A DNA stretch of 64,000 nt. It comes from CAVRQM01 sp963838805. GTDB lineage: Bacteria; Pseudomonadota; Alphaproteobacteria; Acetobacterales; Acetobacteraceae. The translations under genes and the position numbers were made by a program. The notes under the pieces were generated by a model that searched no databases, was not told the DNA's origin, and was given only the letters and a program-made list of their open reading frames with translations. Position 1 is the first letter of the stretch; each line of letters starts with the position of its first letter. Of the stretch, positions 18,521 to 27,862 are shown in pieces. The stretch spans positions 372,001-436,000 of the forward strand of contig CAWISK010000005.1 in assembly GCA_963838805.1 (NCBI GenBank). Direction: 5' to 3'.

Positions 18521-19470
18521 GCTGTCACCCCCGCGCATCGACCACCTGCGCCGCTGGCTGCCTTTGCTGACGCTCGTCGTCCTGGTGCTGGTCGTCGGCG
18601 TGCTGCAACCGGAGTTCCTGGCGCCGGAGACGCTGCTGCAACTGGCGGGCGACACCGCAGTGCTGTTCGTGCTGGCGAGCGGCGTCAGCTTCGTCATCAT
18701 GACAGGCGGCATCGACCTGTCGATCCAGGCGATGGCGTCGCTCGCCAGCGTGATCGTGGCGCTGACGGTGGGGCGCCTCGGCTATGGCTGCTTCGTGCTG
18801 GCGGTCGTGGCCGGCGCGCTGGCCGGCTGGCTCGGCGGGCTCGCGCATGTGCGGCTGAAGATTCCCTCGTTCATCGCAACGCTTGCGACCGGCGGCGTGC
18901 TGGCCGGCATCGCGCTGGTGATCTCGCACGAGCGCTCGATCACGCTGAACGCGGCGGGGCGCACCTATCTCGGCTGGATCACCGGCACCTCGCTCGGCAT
19001 CCCGCACGAGGTCATCATCGGCGCGGTCGTGCTGCTGCTGGCCGATCTGGTGCAGCGGAGCACGCCGTTCGGCCGCTACATCACCGCCATCGGCGCCGGC
19101 GAGACGGCCGCCTATGCGTCCGGCGTCAAGGTCGGGACGGCAGAAGGTGTTGGCCTTCGTCATCTCCGGCGCCTTCGCGGCCTTCGCCGGGGTGATGCTG
19201 GCCGGGCGCCTCGCCAGCGGTTCGCCGACGCTGGCCAACGAGCTGCTGCTGCCGGCGATCGCCGCCGTCGTGGTCGGCGGCACCTCGATCACCGGCGGCG
19301 TCGGCAGCATCTGGCGCACCCTCGTCGGCGCCCTGATCATTCTGGTGGTGCGCACCGGCATGACCTTCGTGGGCGTGAACATCTTTGCCCAGCAGATCGT
19401 GTTCGGCGCGATGCTGGTGTTCGCCGTGGCGGTGACGATCGACCGGACGAAGATCCCGGTCGTGAAGTGA
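18516..19470 (+). CDS. Sugar ABC transporter permease 2 (frameshifted)
   Basis: A second RbsC-type permease, distinct from permease 1. Motifs: VSFVIMTGGIDLSIQAMASL, VRLKIPSFIATLATGGVLAG, VVVGGTSITGGVGSIWRTLV and a C-terminal IDRTKIPVVK. The chosen ATG (18516) lies inside the terminal repeat of the palindromic element, giving MTLSPPRIDHLRRWLP before the first membrane segment; the frame is open further upstream through the element, but those codons do not look like a permease. The frame breaks near 19135, where GTCGGGACGGC contains one extra A; removing it gives VKVGRQKVLAFV. It is the last gene of the importer operon. Confidence 0.88.
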
Positions 19471-19579
19471 AGGCGACCGACAGCGCCGTGAGGATTGGGA
19501 AACCGTAACCCGCGGGACAAGCCGCGCCGATGCGCGCCGCCCGAGAGTCGCTGCCACTCGCCACGCAGCGGAGGCACAC

Positions 19580-20014
19580 ATGATCCGAATCGTCGCATCG
19601 GCCGTCATCGGGACGGTCCTGCTCGCCGGCGGCGCGGTCCGGGCGGACCAGGCCAACCCCGGTGATATTCCCGATACCCAGGTGTTCGTGGACTACCAAT
19701 CGCCGCTCGGCTTCTCGATCAAGGTGCCGGAGGGCTGGGCGCGCACCACCACGGCCGACGGCGTGACCTTCGCCGAGCGGTATGACACGATCGCGGTGCG
19801 TGTCACGCAGGCACCCGCGCCGGGCAGCACGCATCGCGCCTACAGCTCGGTGTCGGCGGCCAACCCGGTCACCGGCAAGACCACGCGGCTCGAGAACGAG
19901 CAGTACCAGTTCTGGAACGCCGGCCGCCTCGCCACCCTGACGCTCTCGGCGCCGGCGGGTGCGGATAACGCGGACCAGTGGCACCTGATCTCGCACAGCT
20001 TCCGATGGAACTGA
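19580..20014 (+). CDS. Exported protein of unknown function
   Basis: 144 residues with a Sec signal peptide (MIRIVASAVIGTVLLAGGAV, cleavage near VRA-DQA). The mature part contains DYQSPLGFSIKVPEGWART, a pattern found in small secreted or lipoprotein beta-sandwich proteins, and ends SHSFRWN. There is no lipobox. Its stop overlaps the start of ABC ATPase A (ATGGAACTGA), so it is probably co-expressed with the exporter genes and could be a periplasmic partner or cargo. I recognise no named family. Confidence 0.7.
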   Translation: MIRIVASAVIGTVLLAGGAVRADQANPGDIPDTQVFVDYQSPLGFSIKVPEGWARTTTADGVTFAERYDTIAVRVTQAPAPGSTHRAYSSVSAANPVTGKTTRLENEQYQFWNAGRLATLTLSAPAGADNADQWHLISHSFRWN

Positions 20015-20682
20015 GGGCCGCCATCGAGGCGGTGGACGTCTACCGCTTCTTCCATGCCGGCGAGGCGGAGACGCTGGCGCTGCGCGGCGCCAGCCTGCGC
20101 CTGTGCGCGGGCGAGCTGGCGGCGCTGGTCGGTCCGTCGGGCAGCGGCAAATCCACCCTGCTCGCCTGCCTCGCCGGGCTCGACGAGCCGGATGGCGGGC
20201 ATGTCGCACTCATGGGCGAACGCCTGACCCGTCGCCCCGAGGCGGAGCGGGCGCGCCGGCGGGCGGCGTCGATCGGCATGCTGCTGCAATCGGGCAATCT
20301 GTTCGAGGGGCTGACGGTCGAAGGCAATATCCGCCTGCAACAGCTTCTCGCGGGCCGGCCGGACGCGGCGCGCATCGACAGGCTGCTGGGCAGGGTCGGC
20401 ATGAACGATCGCAGGCATGCCCTGCCCGGCCAGCTCTCGGGCGGCGAGGCGGCGCGCGCCGGGCTCGCGGTGGCGCTGGCCGCCACGCCCGCGGTGCTGC
20501 TGGCCGACGAGCCGACCGGCGAGGTGGATGCCACGACCGAGGCGGCGATCCTCGACCTGCTGGAAGAGAGCTGCCGCGAGGGCATGGCGGCGCTGATCGC
20601 CACCCACAGCCCGGCGCTGGCGGCCCGCGCAGACCGGGTGGTGCGGATCAGCGACGGAAGGATCGAAAATGGCCGCGACTGA
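20005..20682 (+). CDS. ABC transporter ATP-binding protein A (LolD/MacB type)
   Basis: 225 residues, a single cytosolic NBD. Walker A GPSGSGKST, Q-loop IGMLLQSGNLFE, signature LSGGEAARAG, Walker B AVLLADEPTGEVD, switch His in IATHSPAL. All catalytic residues are present. The DEPTGE/Q-x-D form and short length place it with the LolD/FtsE/MacB group that drives FtsX-type permeases. It starts at ATG 20005, overlapping the exported-protein gene, and its stop overlaps the start of ATPase B. Confidence 0.9.
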   Translation: MELRAAIEAVDVYRFFHAGEAETLALRGASLRLCAGELAALVGPSGSGKSTLLACLAGLDEPDGGHVALMGERLTRRPEAERARRRAASIGMLLQSGNLFEGLTVEGNIRLQQLLAGRPDAARIDRLLGRVGMNDRRHALPGQLSGGEAARAGLAVALAATPAVLLADEPTGEVDATTEAAILDLLEESCREGMAALIATHSPALAARADRVVRISDGRIENGRD

Positions 20683-21358
20683 CCAGCTATCGCGTGGTGC
20701 AGGCTTGATCGCGCCTGCCGCCGCTTCGGACAGGGCGAGGCGGCCGTGGATGCGCTGCTGCCCGCCTCGTTCAGCGTGCAGCCGGGAGCGCGCATCGCCC
20801 TGATGGGGCCGTCCGGCAGCGGCAAGTCCACGTTGTTGCACCTGCTGGCCGATCTCGACCGGCCGAGCGGCGGCAGCATCTCCTGGCCGGGTCTGGGGCG
20901 CGCCGGCACGCTGCGGCCGGAGCGGATCGGCATGGTGTTCCAGGTGCCCAACCTGTTGCCGATGCTGACCGTGCTGGAAAACGTGCAGGTGCCGCTGCTG
21001 CTGGCGGGACACGGTGCCGAGGCGCCGGCCCGCGCGCGCGAGGCGCTCGGCCTGGGTTGGCCTCGGCGATCTCGCCGACAAGCTGCCCGGCGAATTGTCC
21101 GGCGGCCAGGCGCAGCGCATCGGCATTGCCCGCGCCCTCGCCGCCCGACCGGCATTGCTGCTGGCCGACGAGCCGACCGGCCAGCTTGATCATGCGACCG
21201 GTCAGGCGGTGTTCGATGCGCTGCTGGCGGCATTGGACGGGACTGGCACGGCGCTGGTCGTCGCCACCCACGACCCGAGCGTGGCGGCCCGGCTGGACGA
21301 GGTCTGGCGCATGGCGCACGGGCAGCTCGTCCGCCAGCCGGAGGGGGCGCCGGCGTGA
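20669..21358 (+). CDS. ABC transporter ATP-binding protein B (two frameshifts)
   Basis: A second complete NBD, probably pairing with ATPase A. ATG 20669 overlaps the ATPase A stop. The first 12 codons are in one frame; a missing base near 20704 moves the reading to LDRACRRFGQGEAAVDALLP. Walker A GPSGSGKST follows, then IGMVFQVPNLLPMLT as Q-loop. At 21053-21056 one extra G (CTGGGTT for CTGGTT) breaks the frame; repaired it reads ALGLVGLGDLADKLPGELSG. Signature LSGGQAQRIG, Walker B ALLLADEPTGQLD and VATHDPS are intact. Repaired length is about 229 residues. Confidence 0.87.
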
Positions 21359-24001
21359 TCGGCCTGTGGCTGAAAGCCCTGCTGGCCAGCCGGGCGGGAC
21401 GGCTGGCGGGCGCGGTGCTGGGCGTGGGGTTGACCGTGGCGCTGATTGCGGCCGTCGGCACCTTTACTGTTTCGGCCTCGCGCAGCATGACGGCGCGCGC
21501 CATTGCCGGGCTGCCGGTCGATTGGCAGGTGGCGCTGCCTGCCGGGTCCGATCCGGCGCCGGTGGTTGCCGCCCTCGACCGGGCCGCGCCGCATACCGCT
21601 CTCGCGACCGTGGGCTACGCCGATGCGGCCGGATTGCGCGCGACGACCGGGCGCACCGAGCAGACCACCGGCCCGGGCAAAGGCCGTGGGGCTGCCGTCC
21701 GCCTATGCACGAAACGTTTCCCGGCCAGATCACGCTGCTGCTGGGCAAGGCGGACGGCGCTTGCTGGCGCAGCAGACGGCGGCGAACCTCCATGCCGGGG
21801 TCGGTGACAGCGTCACGATCGAGCGTACCGGCCTGCCGCCGGTGCAGGTGACGGTGGCCGGCGTGGTGGCGCTACCCAACGCGGATTCGATGTTCCAGAT
21901 CCCCGGGCTGCACGCCGGCAGCGGGCCGCAGGCGCCGCCGGACAATGTGGTGCTGCTGCCGATGGCGCAGTTCCATGCCCTGTTCGACGCGCAGGCGGCC
22001 GCACAGCCCGCCTCGGTGCGGCTGCAATTGCATGTGCGTCTGGACCATACCAAGCTGCCGGCCGATCCGGGAGCGGCGTTCCTGGCCGTGACCCATGCCG
22101 CGAACAACCTCTCGGCGCGCACTGCGGGGGCCGCGGTCGTCGCGGACAACCTGTCCGCCCGCCTCGCCGGCGCCCGCTCCGATGCGCTCTATGCGCGCGT
22201 GCTGTTCCTGTTCCTGGGGGCGCCGGGCGCGGCCCTCGCGGTGCTGTTCACTCTCGCCGTGGCGGCCTCGGGTGCCGCGCGTCGCCGCGGCGAGCAGGGC
22301 CTGCTGCGCGTGCGCGGCGCCTCGGTGGCCCGGCTGCTGCAATTCGCCGGCCTCGAGGCAGGCTGCATCGGGCTGGGCGGCGTTGCAGTCGGGCTGCTGC
22401 TCACCGTGCTGGCAAGCCTCGCCTGGTGGACGCTGGCGGCTTTCGGCGCCGCCCTCTGGTGGGTCGTGGCGGCTTGCGTGATCGGCCTGCTGCTGGCCGC
22501 AATAGCCATCCTGCTGCCGGCGGCCCGCGACGCCCTGGCCAGCACCGTCGCCGCCGCGCGCGGCGGCACCCGGCCGCGCGCGCCGCTGTGGCAGGGCCTG
22601 TTCGCCGATCTGGTGCTGCTGGCGATCGCCGGGCTGGTGTTCTGGCTCAGCGCCAGCGGCGGCTATCAGGTGGTGGTGGCACCCGAGGGCGTGCCGCAGA
22701 CTTCGGTTCACTACGAGACGTTCCTCGCCCCGTTCTGCCTGTGGATCGGCGCGGGATTGCTCGCGATGCGGCTGACCCGGCTCGGATTGCGGCGGGGCCA
22801 GCCGATGCTGGCGCGGCTACTGGCACCGCTCGCGGGCGCGCTGGCGCCCGTGGTGGCGGCCGCCCTGTCGCGGCAGCGCGACCTGCTGGCGCGCGGCGCG
22901 GTGCTGGTGGCGCTGGCCTTCGCCTTCGCCGTCTCGACCGCCGTGTTCGACACCACCTATCGCGGCCAATCGCATGTCGATGCGCAACTGACCAACGGCG
23001 CGGACGTCACCGTCACCGGCACCACCGCCGCCCCGGCCGGTGCCAGGCTGGCACAGCTCGCGGCGCTGCCCGGTGTCGCGGCGGCCGAGCCGATGCTGCA
23101 CCGCTACGCCTATGTCGGCGCCGATCTGCAGGACATCTACGGTATCGACCCGAGCCGCATCGGCCGCGCCACGCCGATGTCGGACGCCTATTTCGCCGGC
23201 GGCACGGCGCGCGCGGTGCTGGCGCGGCTCGCGGCACGGCCGGACGGCGTGCTGGTCTCGGCGGAGACGGTGCACGACTTCCAGCTCAACCCTGGCGATC
23301 TGCTGAACCTGCGGCTGCAAGGTGCCGATCACGCCTATCACGTCGTGCCGTTCCATTATGTCGGCATCGCCCGCGAATTCCCGACCGCACCCAAGGATTC
23401 CTTCCTGGTCGCCAATGCGCGCTACATCGAGCAGGCGACCGGCGTGAAGGGTGCCGAGCTGGTGCTGCTGCGCGCGTCCGGCAATCCCGCCGCCGTCGCC
23501 CAAGGCGCGCGGCGCGTGATGGCCGGGTTGCCGGGGGTGAAGGTGACGACGCTCGATCAGGCGCAGGCGCTGATCAGCTCCAGCCTGACCGCGGTCGATC
23601 TGCGCGGCCTGACGCGGCTGGAGCTGGGCTTCGCGGTGCTGATGATCGCGGGCGTGAGCGGGCTGGTGCTGGCGCTCAATCTGGCCGAGCGGCGGCGCAG
23701 CTTCACCATCCTGGCCGCACTCGGCGCGAAGCCGTGGCAGCTCGGCGCCTTTCTCTGGAGCGAGGCGCTGGCCGTGCTCGGCATCGGTGCGGTGGCCGGG
23801 ACGGCGCTGGGTTTCGCCGTGGCCTGGGTGCTGGTGCGGCTGCTGAACGGCGTGTTCGACCCGCCGCCCGAGGCGCTGGCGGTGCCCTGGCTGTATCTGC
23901 TGCTGCTGGTGGTTGCCGCCGTGGCCTGCACGACCGCGGCGGTGCGCTCCATGCTGGTCCTGGCGCGGCGGCGAGACACGGCGGCACTGCGGCACGGCTG
24001 A
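21355..24001 (+). CDS. Large FtsX-type ABC permease (three frameshifts in one cluster)
   Basis: About 880 residues after repair. One membrane segment lies at the N-terminus (residues 10-30), then a periplasmic domain, a group of four near residues 280-420, a second periplasmic domain, and a closing group of three from about 750. This is the double-FtsX layout of type VII (mechanotransmission) transporters such as LolC/E or ADOP-like proteins, here in one chain. GTG 21355 overlaps the ATPase B stop. Three indels cluster at about 21678 (extra A in GGCAAAGGCC), 21705 and 21767; repaired it reads TGPGKAVGLPSAY, then HETFPGQITLLLGKADGA, then LLAQQTAANLHAG. Substrate unknown; lipid or lipoprotein transport is the family's usual role. 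Confidence 0.85.
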
Positions 24002-24010
24002 GTGCGGCAC

Positions 24011-24997
24011 TCAACTGCTGCCGATCAGCACGCCGGTCGCGAACACCAAGGCACCGCCGATGCCCACCTGGATCGCCGCCGAGAGCGGCGGCGATTCCAT
24101 GTATTTCCAGCGCACCCAGGTAATCACCGACAGCTCGATCACGACCACCACGATCGCCGCGATCATCGCCGGCCAGAAGCTCGGGATCAGGAAGGGCAGC
24201 GTGTGGCCGATGCCGCCCGCGGTGGTCATCAGCCCGCAGATCAGGCCGCGCACCAGCGGCGCGCCACGCCCGGTCAGGCTGCCATTGTCCGACAGAGCCT
24301 CGGCGAAGCCCATCGAAATGCCGGCACCCACCGAAGCCGCCATGCCGACCACGAAGGCGTCCCAGGTGCGGCCCGTGGCGATGGCGGCGGCAAACACCGG
24401 GGCCAGGGTGGACACCGATCCGTCCATCAGCCCGACCAGGCCCGGCTGGATCTTCTGCAACAGGAAGGAGCGCCGCCGCGCCTCGTCCTCGCCCTCGCGC
24501 ACGGTCTGCGGCAGCTTCTCGGCCACCAGCCGGTCGGCGGTATGCTCGTGCGCCTCCTCGGCCACGGCCAGATCGCCCAGCAGCTTGCGGATCGAGGCGT
24601 CGGAGGTGCGGCTCGCGGCACGGCGATAGAAGCGGCTGGTCTCGATCTCCATGTCGGCGGCGTGGCGGCGCATCGCATCCAGGCCGCGCCGCTGCACCTG
24701 CCAGACCGGCTTGCGCGGCACGAAGCCGCGGATGTCGGCACGGCGCACCAGCGGGATGTGGTCGCCGAATTTCTGCACGTAGAGGTCGATCAGCGTGCGG
24801 CGATGCTCGTTCTCCTCGCCGGCCATCTCCCGGAACACATCGGCGCTGGCCGGCGCCTCGGCGCGCAGGCTCTCGGCGAAATCGGCGTAGATGCGGCCGT
24901 CCTCCTCCTCGCTGCCAATGGCGAGCGCCAGGATCTCCCGTTCGCTGAGGTCGCTGAAGTCGCGCACGGCGAACACTCCGTCTGAATGGCGTGGCAC
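24011..24997 (-). CDS. mbfA: Membrane-bound ferritin-VIT1 fusion MbfA
   Basis: An N-terminal ferritin-like (erythrin/rubrerythrin) domain of about 150 residues is fused to a C-terminal VIT1/CCC1 membrane domain. Ferritin-type ligands: EEEDGRIYADFAE, GEENEHRRTLID, ADMEIETSRFYRR and AVAEEAHEHTA, each with the Glu/His residues of a di-iron site. The membrane part has GLVGLMDGSVSTLAPVFAAA and several helices ending near the C-terminus. In rhizobia the homologue exports iron and is controlled by Irr; whether this is so here is not shown, and I found no convincing Irr box in the 54-base gap to purH. Length of 328 residues is normal. Confidence 0.88.
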   Translation of the reverse strand: MPRHSDGVFAVRDFSDLSEREILALAIGSEEEDGRIYADFAESLRAEAPASADVFREMAGEENEHRRTLIDLYVQKFGDHIPLVRRADIRGFVPRKPVWQVQRRGLDAMRRHAADMEIETSRFYRRAASRTSDASIRKLLGDLAVAEEAHEHTADRLVAEKLPQTVREGEDEARRRSFLLQKIQPGLVGLMDGSVSTLAPVFAAAIATGRTWDAFVVGMAASVGAGISMGFAEALSDNGSLTGRGAPLVRGLICGLMTTAGGIGHTLPFLIPSFWPAMIAAIVVVVIELSVITWVRWKYMESPPLSAAIQVGIGGALVFATGVLIGSS

Positions 24998-25051
24998 CTC
25001 CCACTATGCGGGAGCGGGGCGGAAAATCCAGGCGGGGCGGCTCCGCCGGTC

Positions 25052-26609
25052 TCAGTGCCGGAAATGGCGCATCCCGGTGAACACCATTGCCAGCCCCGCC
25101 GCGTCGGCAGCGGCGATCACCTCGGCATCGCGCACCGAGCCGCCGGGCTGGATCACGGCTACCGCCCCGGCCTCCACCAGCGCCTGCAACCCGTCGGCGA
25201 AGGGGAAGAACGCATCCGAGGCGACCACGGAGCCGCGCGTCGACAGGCCGGCATCGGTGGCCTTGCGCGCGGCGATGCGGGCCGAATCCACCCGGCTCAT
25301 CTGTCCGGCACCGATGCCGATGGTGGCATCGTCGCGCGCATAGACGATGGCGTTGGACTTCACGTGCTTGCAGACACGCCAGGCGAACAGCATCGACTGG
25401 ATTTCCGCCTCGCTCGGCGCCCGGCGTGTGACGACGCGCAGATCGGCGAGGCCGATGCGGCCGGTATCGCGCGTCTGCGCCAGCAGCCCGCCGGCCACGC
25501 TGCGCAGCAGCAGCCCCGGCCCGGCCGGGTCCGGCAGGCCGCCGGTCAGCAGCAGGCGCAGGTTCTTCTTCGCGGCCAGCGCCGCGCGGGCCGCCTCGGT
25601 CGCGTCGGGGGCCACGATGACCTCGGTGAAGATCGCGGCGATCGCCCGCGCCGTCGCCTCGTCGAGCGTGCGGTTCAGCGCCACGATGCCGCCGAAGGCG
25701 GAGACAGGGTCGCAGCGCAGCGCCTCGTGCCAGGCCGCCAGCGGCGCCTCGGCCACCGCCGACGCCGCAGGGATTGGCGTGCTTGACGATCACCACCGCC
25801 GGCCGGTCGAACTCGGCCACGCATTCCAGCGCCGCGTCGGTATCGGCGAGGTTGTTGTAGGACAGTTCCTTGCCCTGCACCTGCCGCGCGCCGGCGACGC
25901 CGGGACGCGCCGCGTCGGTCGTGTAGAAGGCGGCGGTCTGGTGCGGGTTCTCGCCATACCGCAAGGTCTGGCGCAGCGTGGCCGCGAGCGTCAGATGCGG
26001 CGGGAAAATCTCGTCCTGCTGGCGCGCGAACCAGGCAGCGATGGCGGCATCGTAGGCGGCGGTGCGGGCATAGGCGGCGGCGGCAAGCCTGCGGCGCAGT
26101 GCCGGCGTGGTGCCGCCCTGGCTCCGCAGCTCCTCGGTCAGCCGGGCATATTGCGCGGGGTCGGTCAGCACCGCGACGCAATCGTGGTTCTTGGCCGCGG
26201 CGCGGATCAGCGCCGGGCCGCCGATGTCGATGTTCTCCACGCACTCGTCGAAATCCGCGCCACGCGCGACCGTGGCTTCGAACGGATAGAGGTTGACCAC
26301 CACGAGGTCGATGGCCGCGATGCCGTGCGCCGCCATCTGCGCCAGATGCTCGGGACTGTCGCGGCGGCCGAGAATGCCGCCGTGGATCTGCGGCACCAGC
26401 GTCTTCACCCGCCCGTCCAGGATTTCCGGGAAGCCGGTATGCGCGGACACCTCGACCACCGGAATGCCGGCATCGCGCAGGGCGGACGCCGTGCCGCCGG
26501 TGGAGAGCAGCTCCGCCCCGTGCGCGGCAAGGGCGCGGGCCAGATCGAGCAGGCCCTCCTTGTCGGAGACGGAGAGCAGGGCGCGGCGGATCGGGACGAT
26601 GTCGGTCAT
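25052..26609 (-). CDS. purH: Bifunctional AICAR transformylase / IMP cyclohydrolase PurH (frame interrupted)
   Basis: Catalyses the last two steps of purine synthesis. The IMP cyclohydrolase domain has RRALLSVSDKEGLLDLARAL, STGGTASALRDAGIPV, GRVKTLVPQIHGGIL and IDIGGPALIRAAAKNH. The AICAR domain has LRYGENPHQTAAFYT, GKELSYNNLADTDAALE and VIVKHANPCGV, then breaks at about 25765-25775. It resumes with VAEAPLAAWHEALRCDPVSA and ends with ARDDATIGIGAGQMSRVDSA and GMRHFRH. A missing 5-base copy of a GCGTC tandem would restore NPCGVASAVAEAP. As purH is needed for purine synthesis, a sequence or assembly fault is likely. Repaired length is about 521 residues. Confidence 0.95.
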
Positions 26610-26667
26610 GGTCCAGCCTGTCTCAGAAGGTCGCGGGGTGCGTCAACCGCCCTGACCCCACCCGGCG

Positions 26668-27834
26668 CTACGCGCCTAGCAGGTCCAGCACCCGCCCGAC
26701 CACACGCGACTCGTCATAGACGGCGCGCGCGCGGGCCACGCCCGCGTCGCCCATGCGCCGCCGCAGCGCCGGATCCGCCACGAGGAGGCGCAGGGCATCC
26801 GCGAGCGGGACGACCGCGCGCGGCGGCACCAGCAGCCCGGTCTCGCCGTGGATCACCTGCTCGCGCGGCCCCGGCACGTCGGAGGCGACCACCGGCAGGC
26901 CGGTGAGCATGGCCTCGATCACCGACATCGGCAGCGCCTCGAACCAGCTCGGCAGGGCGAAAATGTCGGCGGCGGCCAGCACGGCCGCGATGTCGTCGCG
27001 ATAGCCGAGCCGGCGCAGCCGGCAGCCGAGGCGGGCGGCGGCGAAGAACGGCTCCAGGCTCGGCTCGTGATCGCTGTCCAGCCGCTCGCCCACGACCCAC
27101 AGCTCGGCGTCGGTGCCCTCCATAGCCTCCAGCAGTTCGGCATGGCCCTTCGAGCGGACCAGGCGCGAGACGATCACCACCACCACGCGGTCCGCAGGCG
27201 TCCCGAGTGCCGCGCGGATGGCTTCCCGCGCCCGCGCGTCGGGGCGGAATTGCGCGGGGTCGCGGCCGTTGCCGACGGCGATGGCGCGGCGTGTGATGCC
27301 AAGGCGCCGCGCGTCGGCCGCTTCCTTGGCCGAGACGGTCATGAACACGTCGGTCATGCGGGCGCCGAGCCACTCCATGACCCAGGCGGCGGCGCGGCGC
27401 GGCCAGGGGCCGGGCTGGTTGAACAGGAAGCCGTGACAGGTATAGGCGATACGCTTCACCCCAGCGACACGCGCCGCCAGCCGCGCCAGGAAGCCGCTGA
27501 TCGGCATGTGCCCATGCACGACGTCCGGCCGCTCGGCCCGCAGCAACACCAGCAGGGCGCGGAATGCCCGCCACTGTGCCGCAGGCGACAGGCTGCGCGC
27601 GAGCGGCACGGCCATGACCCGGAACCCTTCGGCGCGCACGGTATCGGCGAGCGGCCCCTCCGGGCAGACGCCAACCGCCTCGTGACCGCGCGCGCGCAGG
27701 CCTCGCATCAGCGGCAGCAGGAAATGGCGCAGCGCGAAATCGGTATTGGTGATCTCGATGACCTTCAGCGCCGCCCCCTGGTTTGCGCGGACAGGGGCAT
27801 ATCGCGGGCGCGGCAGGCGGGCTAGGCTCGGCAT
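26668..27834 (-). CDS. Family 4 glycosyltransferase
   Basis: GT-B glycosyltransferase with an N-terminal GT4 acceptor domain (LRHFLLPLMRGLRARGHEA, DVVHGHMPISGFLARLAAR) and a C-terminal donor domain (VVIVSRLVRSKGHAELLEAM; FALPSWFEALPMSVIEAM holding the E-x7-E motif; VASDVPGPREQVIHGETG). It probably adds a sugar from a nucleotide donor to a surface polysaccharide or lipid at the inner face of the membrane; the acceptor is unknown. The frame is open to ATG 27864, but that would overlap the divergent methyltransferase start; ATG 27834 or a later CTG just before KVIEITNTDFALRH is more likely. About 388 residues. Confidence 0.85.
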   Translation of the reverse strand: MPSLARLPRPRYAPVRANQGAALKVIEITNTDFALRHFLLPLMRGLRARGHEAVGVCPEGPLADTVRAEGFRVMAVPLARSLSPAAQWRAFRALLVLLRAERPDVVHGHMPISGFLARLAARVAGVKRIAYTCHGFLFNQPGPWPRRAAAWVMEWLGARMTDVFMTVSAKEAADARRLGITRRAIAVGNGRDPAQFRPDARAREAIRAALGTPADRVVVVIVSRLVRSKGHAELLEAMEGTDAELWVVGERLDSDHEPSLEPFFAAARLGCRLRRLGYRDDIAAVLAAADIFALPSWFEALPMSVIEAMLTGLPVVASDVPGPREQVIHGETGLLVPPRAVVPLADALRLLVADPALRRRMGDAGVARARAVYDESRVVGRVLDLLGA

Positions 27835-27862
27835 GCCCAGACCCTGCAAACAGGAAACGCCC

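Noticed and set aside
24998..25051. Irr box upstream of mbfA
   Set aside because: The 54-base gap to purH shows no convincing ICE-like inverted repeat; regulation by iron is known only for homologues.
23703..26609. 968-codon minus-strand frame joining purH and mbfA
   Set aside because: After the purH break it reads a wrong frame through the rest of purH and mbfA, both of which have well-conserved proteins in other frames.
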